Under the pieces are notes generated by a model. It made no database searches, was not told the origin of the DNA, and worked only from the letters and a program-made list of their open reading frames with translations. The position numbers and the translations under genes were made by a program. This document shows positions 1 through 10,264 of a stretch of 64,000 nt of DNA, piece by piece. The DNA comes from Lucifuga dentata (Eukaryota; Chordata; Actinopteri; Ophidiiformes; Bythitidae), in NCBI GenBank assembly GCA_014773175.1, contig VXCM01000048.1, positions 174,199-238,198 on the forward strand, given 5' to 3'. Each line of letters starts with the position of its first letter. Position 1 is the first letter of the stretch.

Positions 1-1
1 A

Positions 2-919
2 AAGTATATTTTCAGCATCAAGGATCTTATGCCAGATGATGCTGGACTCTATCAGCTGGATGTTGAAGATGTGAATATGTTTTCCACTGATTTTAAAAGT
101 GAGTTCTACACCAGAACATTTTAGACAATATCCTTACAGTCATTATTAAGGGAATGGGTGTGTTGCCTGATACAAGCCAACTCCATTTAAAATAAAAACA
201 TCTACAGGCAATATATTTGAATTTAAAATGAGCTGTTTATTTTTTCAGTTCCCATGGTGGATTTCTTGGTGAAAATTCAGGAAGTGAAAGCGATGGAAAG
301 GGAAGATGCTGTGTTTGAGTGTGTCCTGTCGAATCCACTTTCCAAGATAATGTGGTTTGGCAAGAATGTACCACTGGAGCAAGGGGATAAATATGATATT
401 GAGGTTTCAGAAGACAAGCTTATTCACAGGCTGGTGGTCAAAGACTGCATGGTGGTGGACAAAGGAATTTATTCTGTCTGTGCAGGAATCAAATCTTGCA
501 ATGCATGGCTTGTTGTTGAAGGTAAGATATTATATTGCTCATGGTTTAAGGATAGAATATGATCAATAAACAGCTTAGTGGTTGCCCATACTAGTTTTGC
601 CATTCATACCATAATATGACCTGCGAGCGTGCCCCAACAGCAAACATCCTCTTTTTTTCCTCTTCAGCTGACAAAGATGCAAAAAAGGGCAAAAAGTCCG
701 TAAGGAAAGCAACAAGGGCAGGAGGATCTGGAATGGATTTAGAGAAGATTGCCCAAGAGCAACAAGTAAAATTAGAGAAGGAGAGACAGGAAAGGAAAGA
801 GCAGATTAAAGTTGCCAAAGCAGCTGCTGAAGTTGCTCCTCCACCTGCTGCTCCTGCTCCTGCACCCAGTAAGGCTCCAGCTGTGGCTGAATCCAAAGAA
901 GTGAAAGAGCCTGAACCAG
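2..919 (+). CDS. igfn1: copy A: end of one Ig domain, a full Ig domain, and an Ala/Pro-rich linker
   Basis: Exon 2-98 carries the end of an Ig domain, with the DAGLYQLDVED motif around the second Ig cysteine position (here Tyr-x-Leu rather than Tyr-x-Cys). Exon 249-521 is a complete Ig-like domain with FECVLS, IMWFG and DKGIYSV core positions. Exon 668-919 is a charged linker: Lys/Arg-rich start, then a Glu/Lys/Gln helix that should form a coiled coil, then an Ala/Pro tract. Copy B has the matching Ig exons at 18918-19080 and 19231-19500, but its linker (21581-21979) is Gly/Asp-rich, so the linkers have diverged completely while the domains have not. Confidence 0.85.
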
Positions 920-3900
920 GTAAGAATACCAACTACAAGGCTTATGAATTCAATTCCCACAAAAGAAAAACCACATAGCTAAGGGGTCAATATTAAATCA
1001 AAAAGTTAACTGTATCTTAAGATTAATCTGTAAATATGATGGAAATATTAAATCAGCTTTCCTTCCTAAACGCTTAGCAAAAATCTGATCAAAAATGTAG
1101 AATTAAAAACAACAAATGCTTGAAAAAAAAAAAGAATAGGGTGAAAATTTTTCCTTTGCAGATGACAGAAATTACATTGTTTTATGGTTAAAAGGATAAT
1201 AGGGCAAACATAAGTAATTTGTAAGATAAAACCTCTCGTCCAAATGAGCCACTGTGTGTTAGTAGAGACACATACCTCCTGATAAAGTTAATGCAGTGTA
1301 TTTATTATGATATCTCAATAACTAACTAGCTTTGTTGCATAACAGTTATTGTACCAGAAGAGACTATAGAGGTTCCGGAGCCACCGGTTGTGGAGACCAT
1401 CAGTGATGGTAAGAACTTAAATGTTTGTATTAATGTCTGCATGGTTAAAAAGTTGAATATGACTCTGTCTGACATTATTTTCCATTGTGTTGAGTAGTCA
1501 ACTCAATGTGTGACTGCCTTTCTATTTTATTGTCTTTTTTGCTCATTAGTATTTTGTTTAGCTCCACTGGGACAACCCATCTATGAAGCATGGCAACAGT
1601 TTGGTAGACACATCATAATTTTCTATCAATATGCTCAAGTTGTGTTTTGCATCTTGCGTTCTGAATAAATGTGTCTTTGGTGTCTTATATCTCCTCTGAA
1701 ATATGCTAAAAATTAGTTGCATAAATATTGCCAATTTAAGTAAAAAAATTTTTTCAAAAGACTATAGTAGTGAAATGAAAATGTTAAATTGTCTTCTTTG
1801 ATCGATTTCCATTTATTTTACTATGGAAGTCAAGGAAACCTGTTTGTTTTTTTATCTGTCTCAGTGAAACCTGCTTTTATATTTTTAACCAATAAACTCC
1901 ATAGCAATGCAGTCTTATATGAAGATTAATGGTCACTGCCTGACCATCAAAAGTAATGTAACTGACAAAAAAAATAAAAAATAAAATTTTCACTTTTGAG
2001 CAGCTCTTCTTAACCAGAGGCCCAACAGTGGTCCGCAGCCCACTGGTGGGCCTCAGAGCACCACCTATTGGGCGGGCCAAATGTTCTTGTGAAATGAGTT
2101 TTTAAAATGATAATTAACTAAGGTCTTCAGGATTTTTTAAGTTTTCAGTTTTTTGTTTTGATCTGTTTTACCATCTTAAATAGTTCAAAACATCTAAATT
2201 ATCCCTCAATAATGGCTCTATCGCTCCTTCTTTCTCAGCTGCAACTGTTTTTGTGAGAGAGTGAGTAAGGAATGAATGAACGTGATTGGCTGGGGTGGGA
2301 GGGATTTTACAAAAACGGCTCTCTGATAGATCGAGAGACCTGTCACTCGAGAATCCAGACAGATGCTAAGGATTCCTTGCTTAATTCATTTTTAATGTCA
2401 CAGAGCAGTGAGATTAGGCAGAAAATTTATAAACTGAAGTTATTCTCACACATTTGTAATATATCAGCTTCCCCTTGGTCCACAGACGTATTTTGGATAT
2501 TACTGGAAAGCTCCAAATCTCATCGTACTTCTCACAGCTTGAGAGTACATGCAGTGAGCGCTGAGATAGGAAGAGAAAAGTCAACAGAGTCAGTACTGTG
2601 ACAGGAGAGTCCAGATGTTAATAAATTAAAACTAATTAGCAAGATTTTAATGACCAGTTACATTCTGAAATAACCACATTTGAAATAAGTTGTGTCAAAC
2701 GTGATTTGACGTGATATCCTGTGATCACAAACATTTCAATTTGACATCAGGTAGACATGACTGGATTTTGCCACTGTTGTCAGCTTACAATTACATGCAG
2801 TAAATAATTTTGACTAGAAAATATGATGGAGATAATTCTACAACAGCAAAAGCACTGATGCGTGTGGTAAAGAAATATGACTCTGACTATATAATACTTT
2901 CGATTCCCTGTGGCAGATAGTGATGCTGAGCCAAAAGCACAATATGTGAATGTGGTAAAGTCCTGAAAAATTAATAAAATAAATCCATCAAAGCTTCAGA
3001 TGCTTATTAGCAGCAAAGTATCTCACTGAGCAGAATATATATTTTGTTAATTGCAGTGAAAATACCGGTGTTATGTTTTACATTTATTTGGGAAGGTGGT
3101 CCTGGGAAATCTTGTGATAATCTGAAGTGGGCCTTGAGTTACAAAAGGTTAAGAACCCCTGCTTTAGAGGATTTCTTATTCTCAAGCAAATTCAGTGTAT
3201 CTAAACTAAGGGTATACTTTGAAAAATAGTCAGCAGTAAACGTTAAGTTTATGTGATTTGTGTGAAATAAGATGAACAAAATGTTCATATGACCTTTAAA
3301 AACAGTTTTACATCTCATTAAACATGTGCATGATCATAAAGACTGGCTTTAGATTACAGATAAAAATCTAAAACAGTATTCATACTGTGTGATCGCTGAC
3401 AGGTAATTTAGACAAAACACCAGCAGCACAAGATGGAGAGTCAGGAAATGGTAAGAGAGATGGCAGAAATACATACACCATTTAAATTTCCAGATGTTAC
3501 TTGTTTTATCGAGTTTAAATGAATTGTTATTACTGTTAGGCCACCCAGCTGAGGAACCCATTGATGATACAAGGCTTGATCATCTACTTGCAGATGCAGA
3601 AGGTGGTACACCAAATTTTTAATATTAAATAAGCACAAAAGTAACAAAATAGTTTTAAAATTAGTAAAATAACTGCATTATTGAAATTCCGTATCTAATC
3701 AAATTACTGTATTCTTTATACCACCTTAACTTTTTATTTACCACAGTTTTACTGTAAGTCCAATGAGGTGTGAAATAACACAATGAGAGGTCCTTGATAA
3801 GAGCATAAGAAGAAAAATCCTTACTTACACTACTGAACAAATGATCCACACTCTAAAAAGGTGATCACGTTTACTTGGAACGTTTTCTCAGCACATTGGT

Positions 3901-6900
3901 TTTCTGTTAAAGTTTGCAAAGCTGCATGTTTGTTGCTTCACATTGTGTTTGCTTTTCATGGTTTGAACTTGCACTGTACAACAAGTATAACTGATCACAA
4001 AAATTATAACCACTCCCCTAACATTTGAGCTATGAAATGTAACACTGTTTGAAAGGTGCACTGCATTAAAAAAAAAAAAAAAAAAAAAAAAATCAGAATA
4101 AATGTTATAGTGGTAAGCTGTTGTTGTTGGCGTTGGTGGTAGTACTAGTTTTTATAAAGTATATAAAGTATAATTTTTTAGTTTTTATAAAGTATGGTAT
4201 TATTCACAAGTAATAATTGATACTGACAAACTATGTAACTACTTCTTCCTTACAGTTATGGCAATTTATTTCATCTCGTGCTCCTTTTAAATATCTGCTC
4301 CATGTGAATATGCAAAAGTAGACATAACTTGTTTTTTTTTTTATTTTATAAATATACATATATATATATCTATATATATATATATATAGATATATATATA
4401 TATAGATATAACTTAGTGCCTGGAATTACCTGTGGGCTCTCTGATACCTGTGCTCTCCGTGGAAAGCCAGTTGAATTAACTGTGAAGATGAACACTGACT
4501 GCGAAGGGGTCTGGCTCAAAGATGGAGAGGCAGTAAGGCACATGAATAGCCATTTATTTCTATTTCACAGTTTGGGGATTTTTCTACCACTTTCATGTGG
4601 AGTAGAAAAAAACTCTACTTTACCAACATTATGAATAACCAACTGTGAAATCTAATAATTAGCAAATGGTCTTCTCACTTAAAAGATTACCTCTGTCTTC
4701 CTAGATAGCCTCCAAAGCTGGGGTCACCACAACCAAAGATGGAACTTCTCACAAGCTGATAATTGAAAGCTGTGGAGATGACGACTCTGGCCTGTACAGG
4801 TTTATGTCTGGGGACCAAAGTACACAAGGAAAGCTCACTGTTGGAGGTACAATTTAATTCCTGTTATTGTAGAACATGTATGAAATAACAACAGCTTCAG
4901 TGGCTTCACATGACTAAATGTTCTTCATAGATGTACCCGAGATTGATCCTGATGACCTTCACAAGTTCTCCAAACCTGTGACAGTAAGAGTGGGCCAGAA
5001 TGCTGCTTTCAAGATGCCCTTTTCTTCTCAGGAGTCTTTAGCAGTCAGTTGGTTTAAGGATGGTATTGAGATAAAAGATGGAGGAGGAGTTAAGATTGTG
5101 AAGGAGCCCAATCACAGCAGGCTGCTGCTCAGAGACTGCCTGAGGACAGACGCAGGGGAAATAAAGATCCAACTCAAAAATCCATTTGGAGCTGTGGAGG
5201 CTACATCTCGACTTATTGTGTTTGGTACGATAACACTGAGAGAAAACTGGAGTGAAAAGTAAGAGATGTTGGGAGATAAGCTTGGACCTTTTAATAAATC
5301 AAACAAGTTATTATACAGATCACAAACAGACAGACAAGTGATATTATTTATAACCTCTATTTACCACAATGTGTGTCACATCATTTAAAACCTAGTACTG
5401 TTTCCTAACAGATCGACCAGGTCCACCAGAAGGCCCAGTGGAGACCATTGAAACCACCTCATCTGTAATTGAGATAAAATGGAATCAACCCAAAGATGAT
5501 GGTGGCTCAGCTGTCACCAACTATATCATAGAGCGACAGCAGGCACGACACAGTCTGTGGACAAAACTTGGGGATGTCTCAGTTGACAAGACCTCCTTCA
5601 GAGATAGGAATGTGACTCATGGAAAGAAATACAACTACCACATCTATGCAGAAAACCCTGAGGGTCTCAGTGATGCCCTAGAGACAACCGATAGCATTAT
5701 GGCTGGCATATTGAGTGAGTTTAAAAAAATAACTCTCATTTATAATTCCTCATTGAATCCAGTGTTAATCTCTTAGACTGTAATAAATGAAAATGCCTCT
5801 GGATAGGTTCTGTGTCTGCTTGAAGTCATTCATCAGCCAAAGACTTCAAGCACTGGAGAAATCCTACCTTTTATCACTGCTGTAAATGTTGCTATGCCCA
5901 CTAGAGTTAATCTTAAAGCAATACGTGTGGAGGTTTCTAAATTAATTCAGTGTTTTAAATTAATAATTAGTTGTTAATAATTAATATGTTAACTTTGTCA
6001 TCACTTAGTCCTCTCGGGTCCTCCTGGAGCTCCCAAAGTGGTGGGTGCCTCTAAGACCTGTATCAATACTTGACCTGGACCCCTCCAGTAGATGACGGAG
6101 GAGTACCAATCATCGGTTACCAACTGGAGAAACGAAAGAAGGACACGAATCAGTGGGTTGCCCTGAACCCAATAAATGAACCCATTAAAGGTCTGACAAA
6201 ACAAAAGCAAACTATTACATTTGAACCACAGGACAAAGGACTCCTTTTTCATTCTTATTTTGTTCTTGTCTTGCATTCATCTTCTCTGCAGGCCTAAACT
6301 ATGCAGTGAAAGATGTCATAGAGGGAGCAGAATATGAATTCAGGGTCTCAGCTATCAACGAGTCAGGATGTGGAGACCCAAGCCCCCCCTCTGCAATGGT
6401 GTGCGCAAAGAATGCCAACAGTAAGTCACTACTATATATGCTGAGAATATTAACTGTTACCCAGAGGACTGTTTGTTTCTTGTCTGCATTTTATTTCATG
6501 TGTTTACCTTCCAGTGAGACCTTGTTTTAAAGACCCAGAAGACTTTGTTGTTGTCAGAGCAGGGAATTCTGTGCGTGTCAAAATAACCTATGAGGTATGA
6601 ATAAGCCATTAATCTAGTATGGATAATGAGTAATTTTTCTCTTTGTAAAATTCAGCATCAGAAACTGTGAAAACCCTAAATCCTTAGCAAAAACTGAGTA
6701 GTCTTTCTGCTGCTCAATAAATGCCTAAACACATACTTAAAAAAAAAATGAATACAGTAATTGATCTCTTGATTTAAGTTGACAATGTAATGCAATGACA
6801 AAACATGGATTTTAAATGTTTCCCTCCATTCCAGCCATGTCATATTTGACTACAATATGACATTACTCATTGTGTCTAATGCTGATATCTCCAGGGTGAA

Positions 6901-8599
6901 CCTCCACCACAGATCACTTGGTTAAAGGACGATGATGCAATACCACCATGGATAAAGACCATCAATTTAGAGGGAATATCCCAGCTTGTTATCCCTTCAT
7001 CCAAACGGTCAGATTCAGCAGTCTACACTATTGTAGCCAAAAATTCAGTGGGTGAGGCTTCCTTCGATGTTGAGTTTAGAGTCACAGGTAAGGACAAGCA
7101 AACCACCAATATCATACCAGCATATCAGCAAACTAATGTACTGGTCAAAGCATTCACTCGATAATAATTAAAATCTGTATATTTATTTTTCTTACTAGAT
7201 GAACCCAAGTGCCCAGGCCAAGCAGAGATAGAGCAAACAGTCCAGGGAAAAGTTGTGTTGACATGGGCTCCCTCTCCCGACCAGGAGCTTGATGATCGTC
7301 TCTATTACATGGTGTCTCAACATGACTCCAACAGCAGGGTTGGAGGACTGTAGCACATCGCCTTTTCAGTAACACATTCACAGCCAACAACATTCAGCCT
7401 GGAAGAGAGTACCATTTCCGGATCTATGCCAAGAATGACGTGGGCCTCTCAGATCCATCTCAGTCACCCACATGGGGTGTCAACAGCAACAGAGGTGAGT
7501 TATTGTTAAGGTCCAGTTCAGTTACTGTACAGTTGATGAAGTAATTAAAACATACCACATACTGCACATGGCAGATTGGCACAATTTCAAATTTAATCAA
7601 ATCCTATTAAAGAATCAATGTAGGGACTCACTTTCATACAGTGACCTCCTAGAGTTGGATAGTCAAGTGGTACCATGAATCAATAAGGAAATTACACCTG
7701 TCAAACTTGATTATAATGTTGATTAAAGATAGGATGCTTTAAGTAGGCCAATTATACTATTCCATTATGTGATAGCTTGCATCAATATTAGCTGAATATT
7801 TTACCCCTGCCTCTGAATTTTTTTTTCATCATACATTTCCATGACACATAAACATCTAAACGGCTAACCAACTGCACCATCATAACAGCTTTTACAGTTT
7901 AAGCAATGTTTTTCTATCACTCCAGCCTCATATTTAATGCAATTAGCTTCAGTGGCTCTCTACAAGTCAAAGTATCATAACATCCTACTCAGTTGTCTGA
8001 AAGAAATGCAGTTTCCATCTTCCTTTCAGGATTTGCCCTTTGGGGAATCTACAAAATGGGAGACACTACAGTGTATTTTACAATCCAGTGATAAATTACA
8101 GTCTTTTATCAAGCTCAGGCTGCTATGTACAAAGCCTCCTACTCATTTATTTCTTGTCTTGCTTCAACTTCAAAGCGCAAATCCAAGCTTCAGCTCAGTG
8201 AGTGGAACCTGCTGAAAACTTAGTTGTAAAGAATTAGTCAATTTTTTTTTTTTTTTTTTTTTCCCTTTAAAGTTCCAGTGATGTCAAATGGAAATAACCC
8301 AATGGAGGTCAACTTTGAGAGGCCCCCATCCATCTTGGTCCCTCTAAAAGTTCACACACCACCTAAAGGTTACCAACTATATATGACCTGTGCTGTTCGA
8401 GGATGCCCCACACCCACTGTATCCTGGTATCTGAACGACATGTGTATCAATTCAGACAACAACTATTACATCACCAACTCGTATGGCGTCTGCTCCATGT
8501 ATATTCTCCGAGTCAGACCAAATGACAGCGGTGAATATAAAGTTGTTGCAGTTAACTCCTTTGGCAAGGCAGAGTGTTCCACCCAAATTGTGGTTCAAG
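2..8599 (+). CDS. igfn1: igfn1-like gene, copy A (3' part; two frameshifts, possible pseudogene)
   Basis: This is the downstream part of an Ig-like/fibronectin III protein of the IGFN1 family, a sarcomere-associated relative of myosin-binding protein C. Coding exons read by frame and GT-AG sites: 2-98, 249-521, 668-919, 1346-1408, 3403-3450, 3540-3602, 4417-4532, 4705-4846, 4931-5224, 5412-5714, 6009-6190, 6292-6420, 6515-6594, 6895-7087, 7199-7494, 8273-8599. Nearly all junctions are phase 1, as usual for Ig/Fn3 shuffling. Exon order and many sizes equal those of copy B downstream (for example 294, 129, 193 and 327 nt). Two exons are out of frame (stops at 6071 and 7351). The 5' half is outside the window. 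No terminal exon like copy B's was found; reading through the last donor gives a stop at 8608. Identity of the family is firm; whether the gene works is open. Confidence 0.85.
1346..3602 (+). CDS. igfn1: copy A: three short linker exons
   Basis: Three small exons extend the disordered linker: 1346-1408 (63 nt, Glu/Pro/Val-rich, contains EVPEPPVVET), 3403-3450 (48 nt) and 3540-3602 (63 nt, ends LDHLLADAEG). All are phase 1-1 and multiples of three, so any can be skipped without changing frame; alternative splicing is likely. They have open frames, AG acceptors and GT donors (gtaaga, gtaaga, gtggta). Support is from phase and composition only, since disordered linkers are poorly conserved, so the two later exons are less certain than the first. 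Confidence 0.55.
2001..3161 (+). mobile_element. hAT-type DNA transposon remnant in a copy A intron
   Basis: The ends are inverted: the left starts CAGCTCTTCTTAACC, the right reads GGTTAAGAACCCCTG, with further matches around gtgggcc inside. It is flanked by cttttgag (1993-2000) and ctttagag (3162-3169), a 7/8 match as expected for an 8 bp hAT target duplication. The interior (1.16 kb) has short open stretches but no transposase I recognise, so it is a non-autonomous or decayed copy. Class is inferred from the ends and duplication length. Confidence 0.7.
4353..4410 (+). repeat. (TA)n microsatellite against a splice acceptor
   Basis: A run of TA dinucleotides broken by TC and TAGA units. It ends six bases before the AG of the exon starting at 4417 and replaces the usual pyrimidine tract. 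Confidence 0.9.
4417..5224 (+). CDS. igfn1: copy A: two Ig domains
   Basis: Exons 4417-4532 and 4705-4846 together make one Ig domain: GVWLKDGEA on the C strand, DDDSGLYRF before the F strand. Exon 4931-5224 is a second Ig domain with a VSWFKDGIEI core and DAGEIKIQLKNPFG at the end. Copy B encodes the same pair in exons 23014-23138, 23282-23423 and 23541-23834; the 142 and 294 nt exons match exactly in length. The acceptor at 4415-4416 lies directly behind a (TA)n microsatellite and has almost no pyrimidine tract. Confidence 0.85.
5412..6420 (+). CDS. igfn1: copy A: two Fn3 domains, the second with a frameshift
   Basis: Exon 5412-5714 (303 nt) is one complete fibronectin III domain: GPPEGPVET start, IKWNQPKDDGGSAVTNYIIE core, YNYHIYAENPEG end. 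Exons 6009-6190 and 6292-6420 make a second. In 6009-6190 the frame runs into TGA at 6071-6073 after the CIN motif; the expected LTWTPPVDDGG continues one frame over from 6070. The exon is 182 nt where phase needs a multiple of three, so it has two extra bases or one missing. The 3' exon (EYEFRVSAINESGCGDP) is intact. Confidence 0.8.
6515..7087 (+). CDS. igfn1: copy A: Ig domain
   Basis: Exons 6515-6594 and 6895-7087 encode one Ig domain: VVVRAGNSVRVKITYE, then ITWLKDDDA, then SDSAVYTIVAKNSVGEA. The second exon is 193 nt, the same as in copy B (26146-26338). In copy B a whole extra Fn3 exon (25228-25536) sits just upstream of this domain; here only a 94 bp intron separates it from the previous Fn3, so that exon is absent. 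Confidence 0.85.
7199..7494 (+). CDS. igfn1: copy A: Fn3 domain with a one-base deletion
   Basis: A fibronectin III domain (VVLTWAPSPDQELDDRLYYM, later PGREYHFRIYAKNDVGLSDP). The frame breaks after HDSNSR: the upstream frame stops at TAG 7351-7353, and the domain goes on one frame over from TGG at 7341. The matching exon in copy B (28666-28962) is 297 nt and this one 296, which fits loss of one base near 7339-7341. Confidence 0.8.
8273..8599 (+). CDS. igfn1: copy A: C-terminal Ig domain
   Basis: The last recognised domain: PPSILVPLKVHTPPKGYQL, then TCAVRGCPTPTVSWYLND, then NDSGEYKVVAVNSFGKAEC. It is 327 nt, as in copy B (29225-29551), and corresponds to the MyBP-C C10-like terminal Ig. The donor at 8600 is GT followed by GCAC, which is poor. 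If not used, translation ends three codons later at TAA 8608-8610. No downstream AATGA terminal exon like that of copy B was found before 10.2 kb. Confidence 0.85.
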
Positions 8600-10200
8600 G
8601 TGCACGTTAAGATGTATATTTTATTTAAATTTTAGTATATATTGTATTGTAATGTTGGCATTTGTAAAAAAAAATATTATTAGTATTAATAATACTAATA
8701 CTAATTAATAATAATAACAGTATTATTATTCATTCTGTAAATACTCCAAATCAAATAGACTTAACACAAACTGGCTATTGACGGTGCTGAATGTTTTTAA
8801 TATGTGTCCAACAGCACACAGCTCCAATGTCCATGCCCAAAACTTCTCAGTATTACATTCAGCACTCATGTAACACGTGTACATTTTCATTGCATTTCCA
8901 TATATATCCACCTAAGCTCCCCCATAAAGCATAATTATAGGATACAAATATAGATTTGGTCTTTCTTACATCCAGTCAAATAGCCATGACAGGCCGGTCT
9001 TCTAATGTGAGTTAAGTTTATTAACTATATTCAAATGCTCATATGTTGGAACTTATGGGAGAAATACAATACAGTATGTATGCTCTACATACACTCACAT
9101 TACATATGCATTTTACTGAGGAAATTAAGTAGGTTCACAACTGTACACAAGATAATGAGCAAGAAAACTGCTGGGTCCAACTTTTTGCTAAACATCATAG
9201 CTAAGATGACCACGCTGAGATGAGTTAATACATCAGTCTGCTTGGCAAGAGTGAAATATTACATAATTTTTATGTGCATAAATAATGGCAAATAATGTGC
9301 ATTATTTGCCTCATAAACATTGGCTTGCCTCCTTTCCTCTGGGAGGTCAGAGGGCAACCTTTGTGTTTGTCCGTGTCCTTATGCTTTCCTTGTAGTTATG
9401 TCACAAACTCTTTTATGAGGCCAGGGTGGCCTGTTGGTGCTAATCAAACTGTCTTAACCTCTGACAACATGAACCCACTAAAACTGCACAGTGCTTAGGC
9501 CACAACGCAATGCCACACCATGAGCAATAATCTTTTTATAATGCCAACTCAGGACCAGAGTGACTCATCATGTACGCCACCTGTTTTCTTTGGCCATGTA
9601 TCCTAAAAGAATTTCTGTTTATAATTTTGAAGGGCTACTGGAACCACCATATTTTATACACTAGAACTTATCAACCAGAGATTCCTTTCCAAAATAAAAT
9701 GTCTCATGTTCAGTTTATTGGACCAATAAAGTTAGTAATGGAGCAAGTTTATTACTTGAAACCTTGTGAATCTGCCAGTCTAAAGCAGTTAATTAGATGC
9801 TATGTTTCTTGCATGTGGGAACATGCATGCCCAGTGGAGGATCTATAAACATAACTTAATAGCTATCACAATGCAAATCGGCTAGTATGCTAGAATTTGT
9901 CAGTGTTTTTTTTTAATTAGGAGGGAAGGTGAATGTTAATACTGGCATATGATGCTTCTGGAATTTAATACATTTAACAATAATGGTGTAAAACTGTTAA
10001 GTGGATCTATCCAATGGTGGACTGAATGTTTGTCCAGTGCCAACTGCAAAGTGATCACTTTCATAGAGATGCGTAAGAGGAGCCACCACCTTTACTATTG
10101 CTGTAATATGGGTTTTTACCAAGTACATTGGACCCGAGTATGGGTTTGTATTACGTTCCAAAGTTTTATCACCAAACAAAAAGGGGTGTCACCATTGACA
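8600..10200. other. Region between the two igfn1 copies
   Basis: No coding exon recognised. It has an AT-rich stretch of TTATTA/TAATAA units (8660-8740) and otherwise unique AT-rich sequence. It should hold the 3' UTR of copy A and the promoter of copy B, but I see no strong TATA box or clear cluster of muscle sites. Confidence 0.5.
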
Positions 10201-10201
10201 T

Positions 10202-10264
10202 ATCAGATAGAGAGAACAAGCTGAAGACAGACTGCTGCACATCAAGGACATAGAGAACTTAAAG
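10202..10264 (+). other. igfn1: Possible untranslated first exon of igfn1 copy B
   Basis: A purine-rich stretch ends in a consensus donor (AAAG then gtaagtcc, GT at 10265). The first coding exon of copy B has an acceptor at 13126-13127 followed by 49 untranslated bases, so an upstream non-coding exon must exist. This is the best donor I noticed in the interval, but the start of the exon is a guess. Confidence 0.3.

Noticed and set aside
591..932. 113-codon minus-strand frame
   Set aside because: It is the shadow of the Ala/Pro-rich linker exon of igfn1 copy A.
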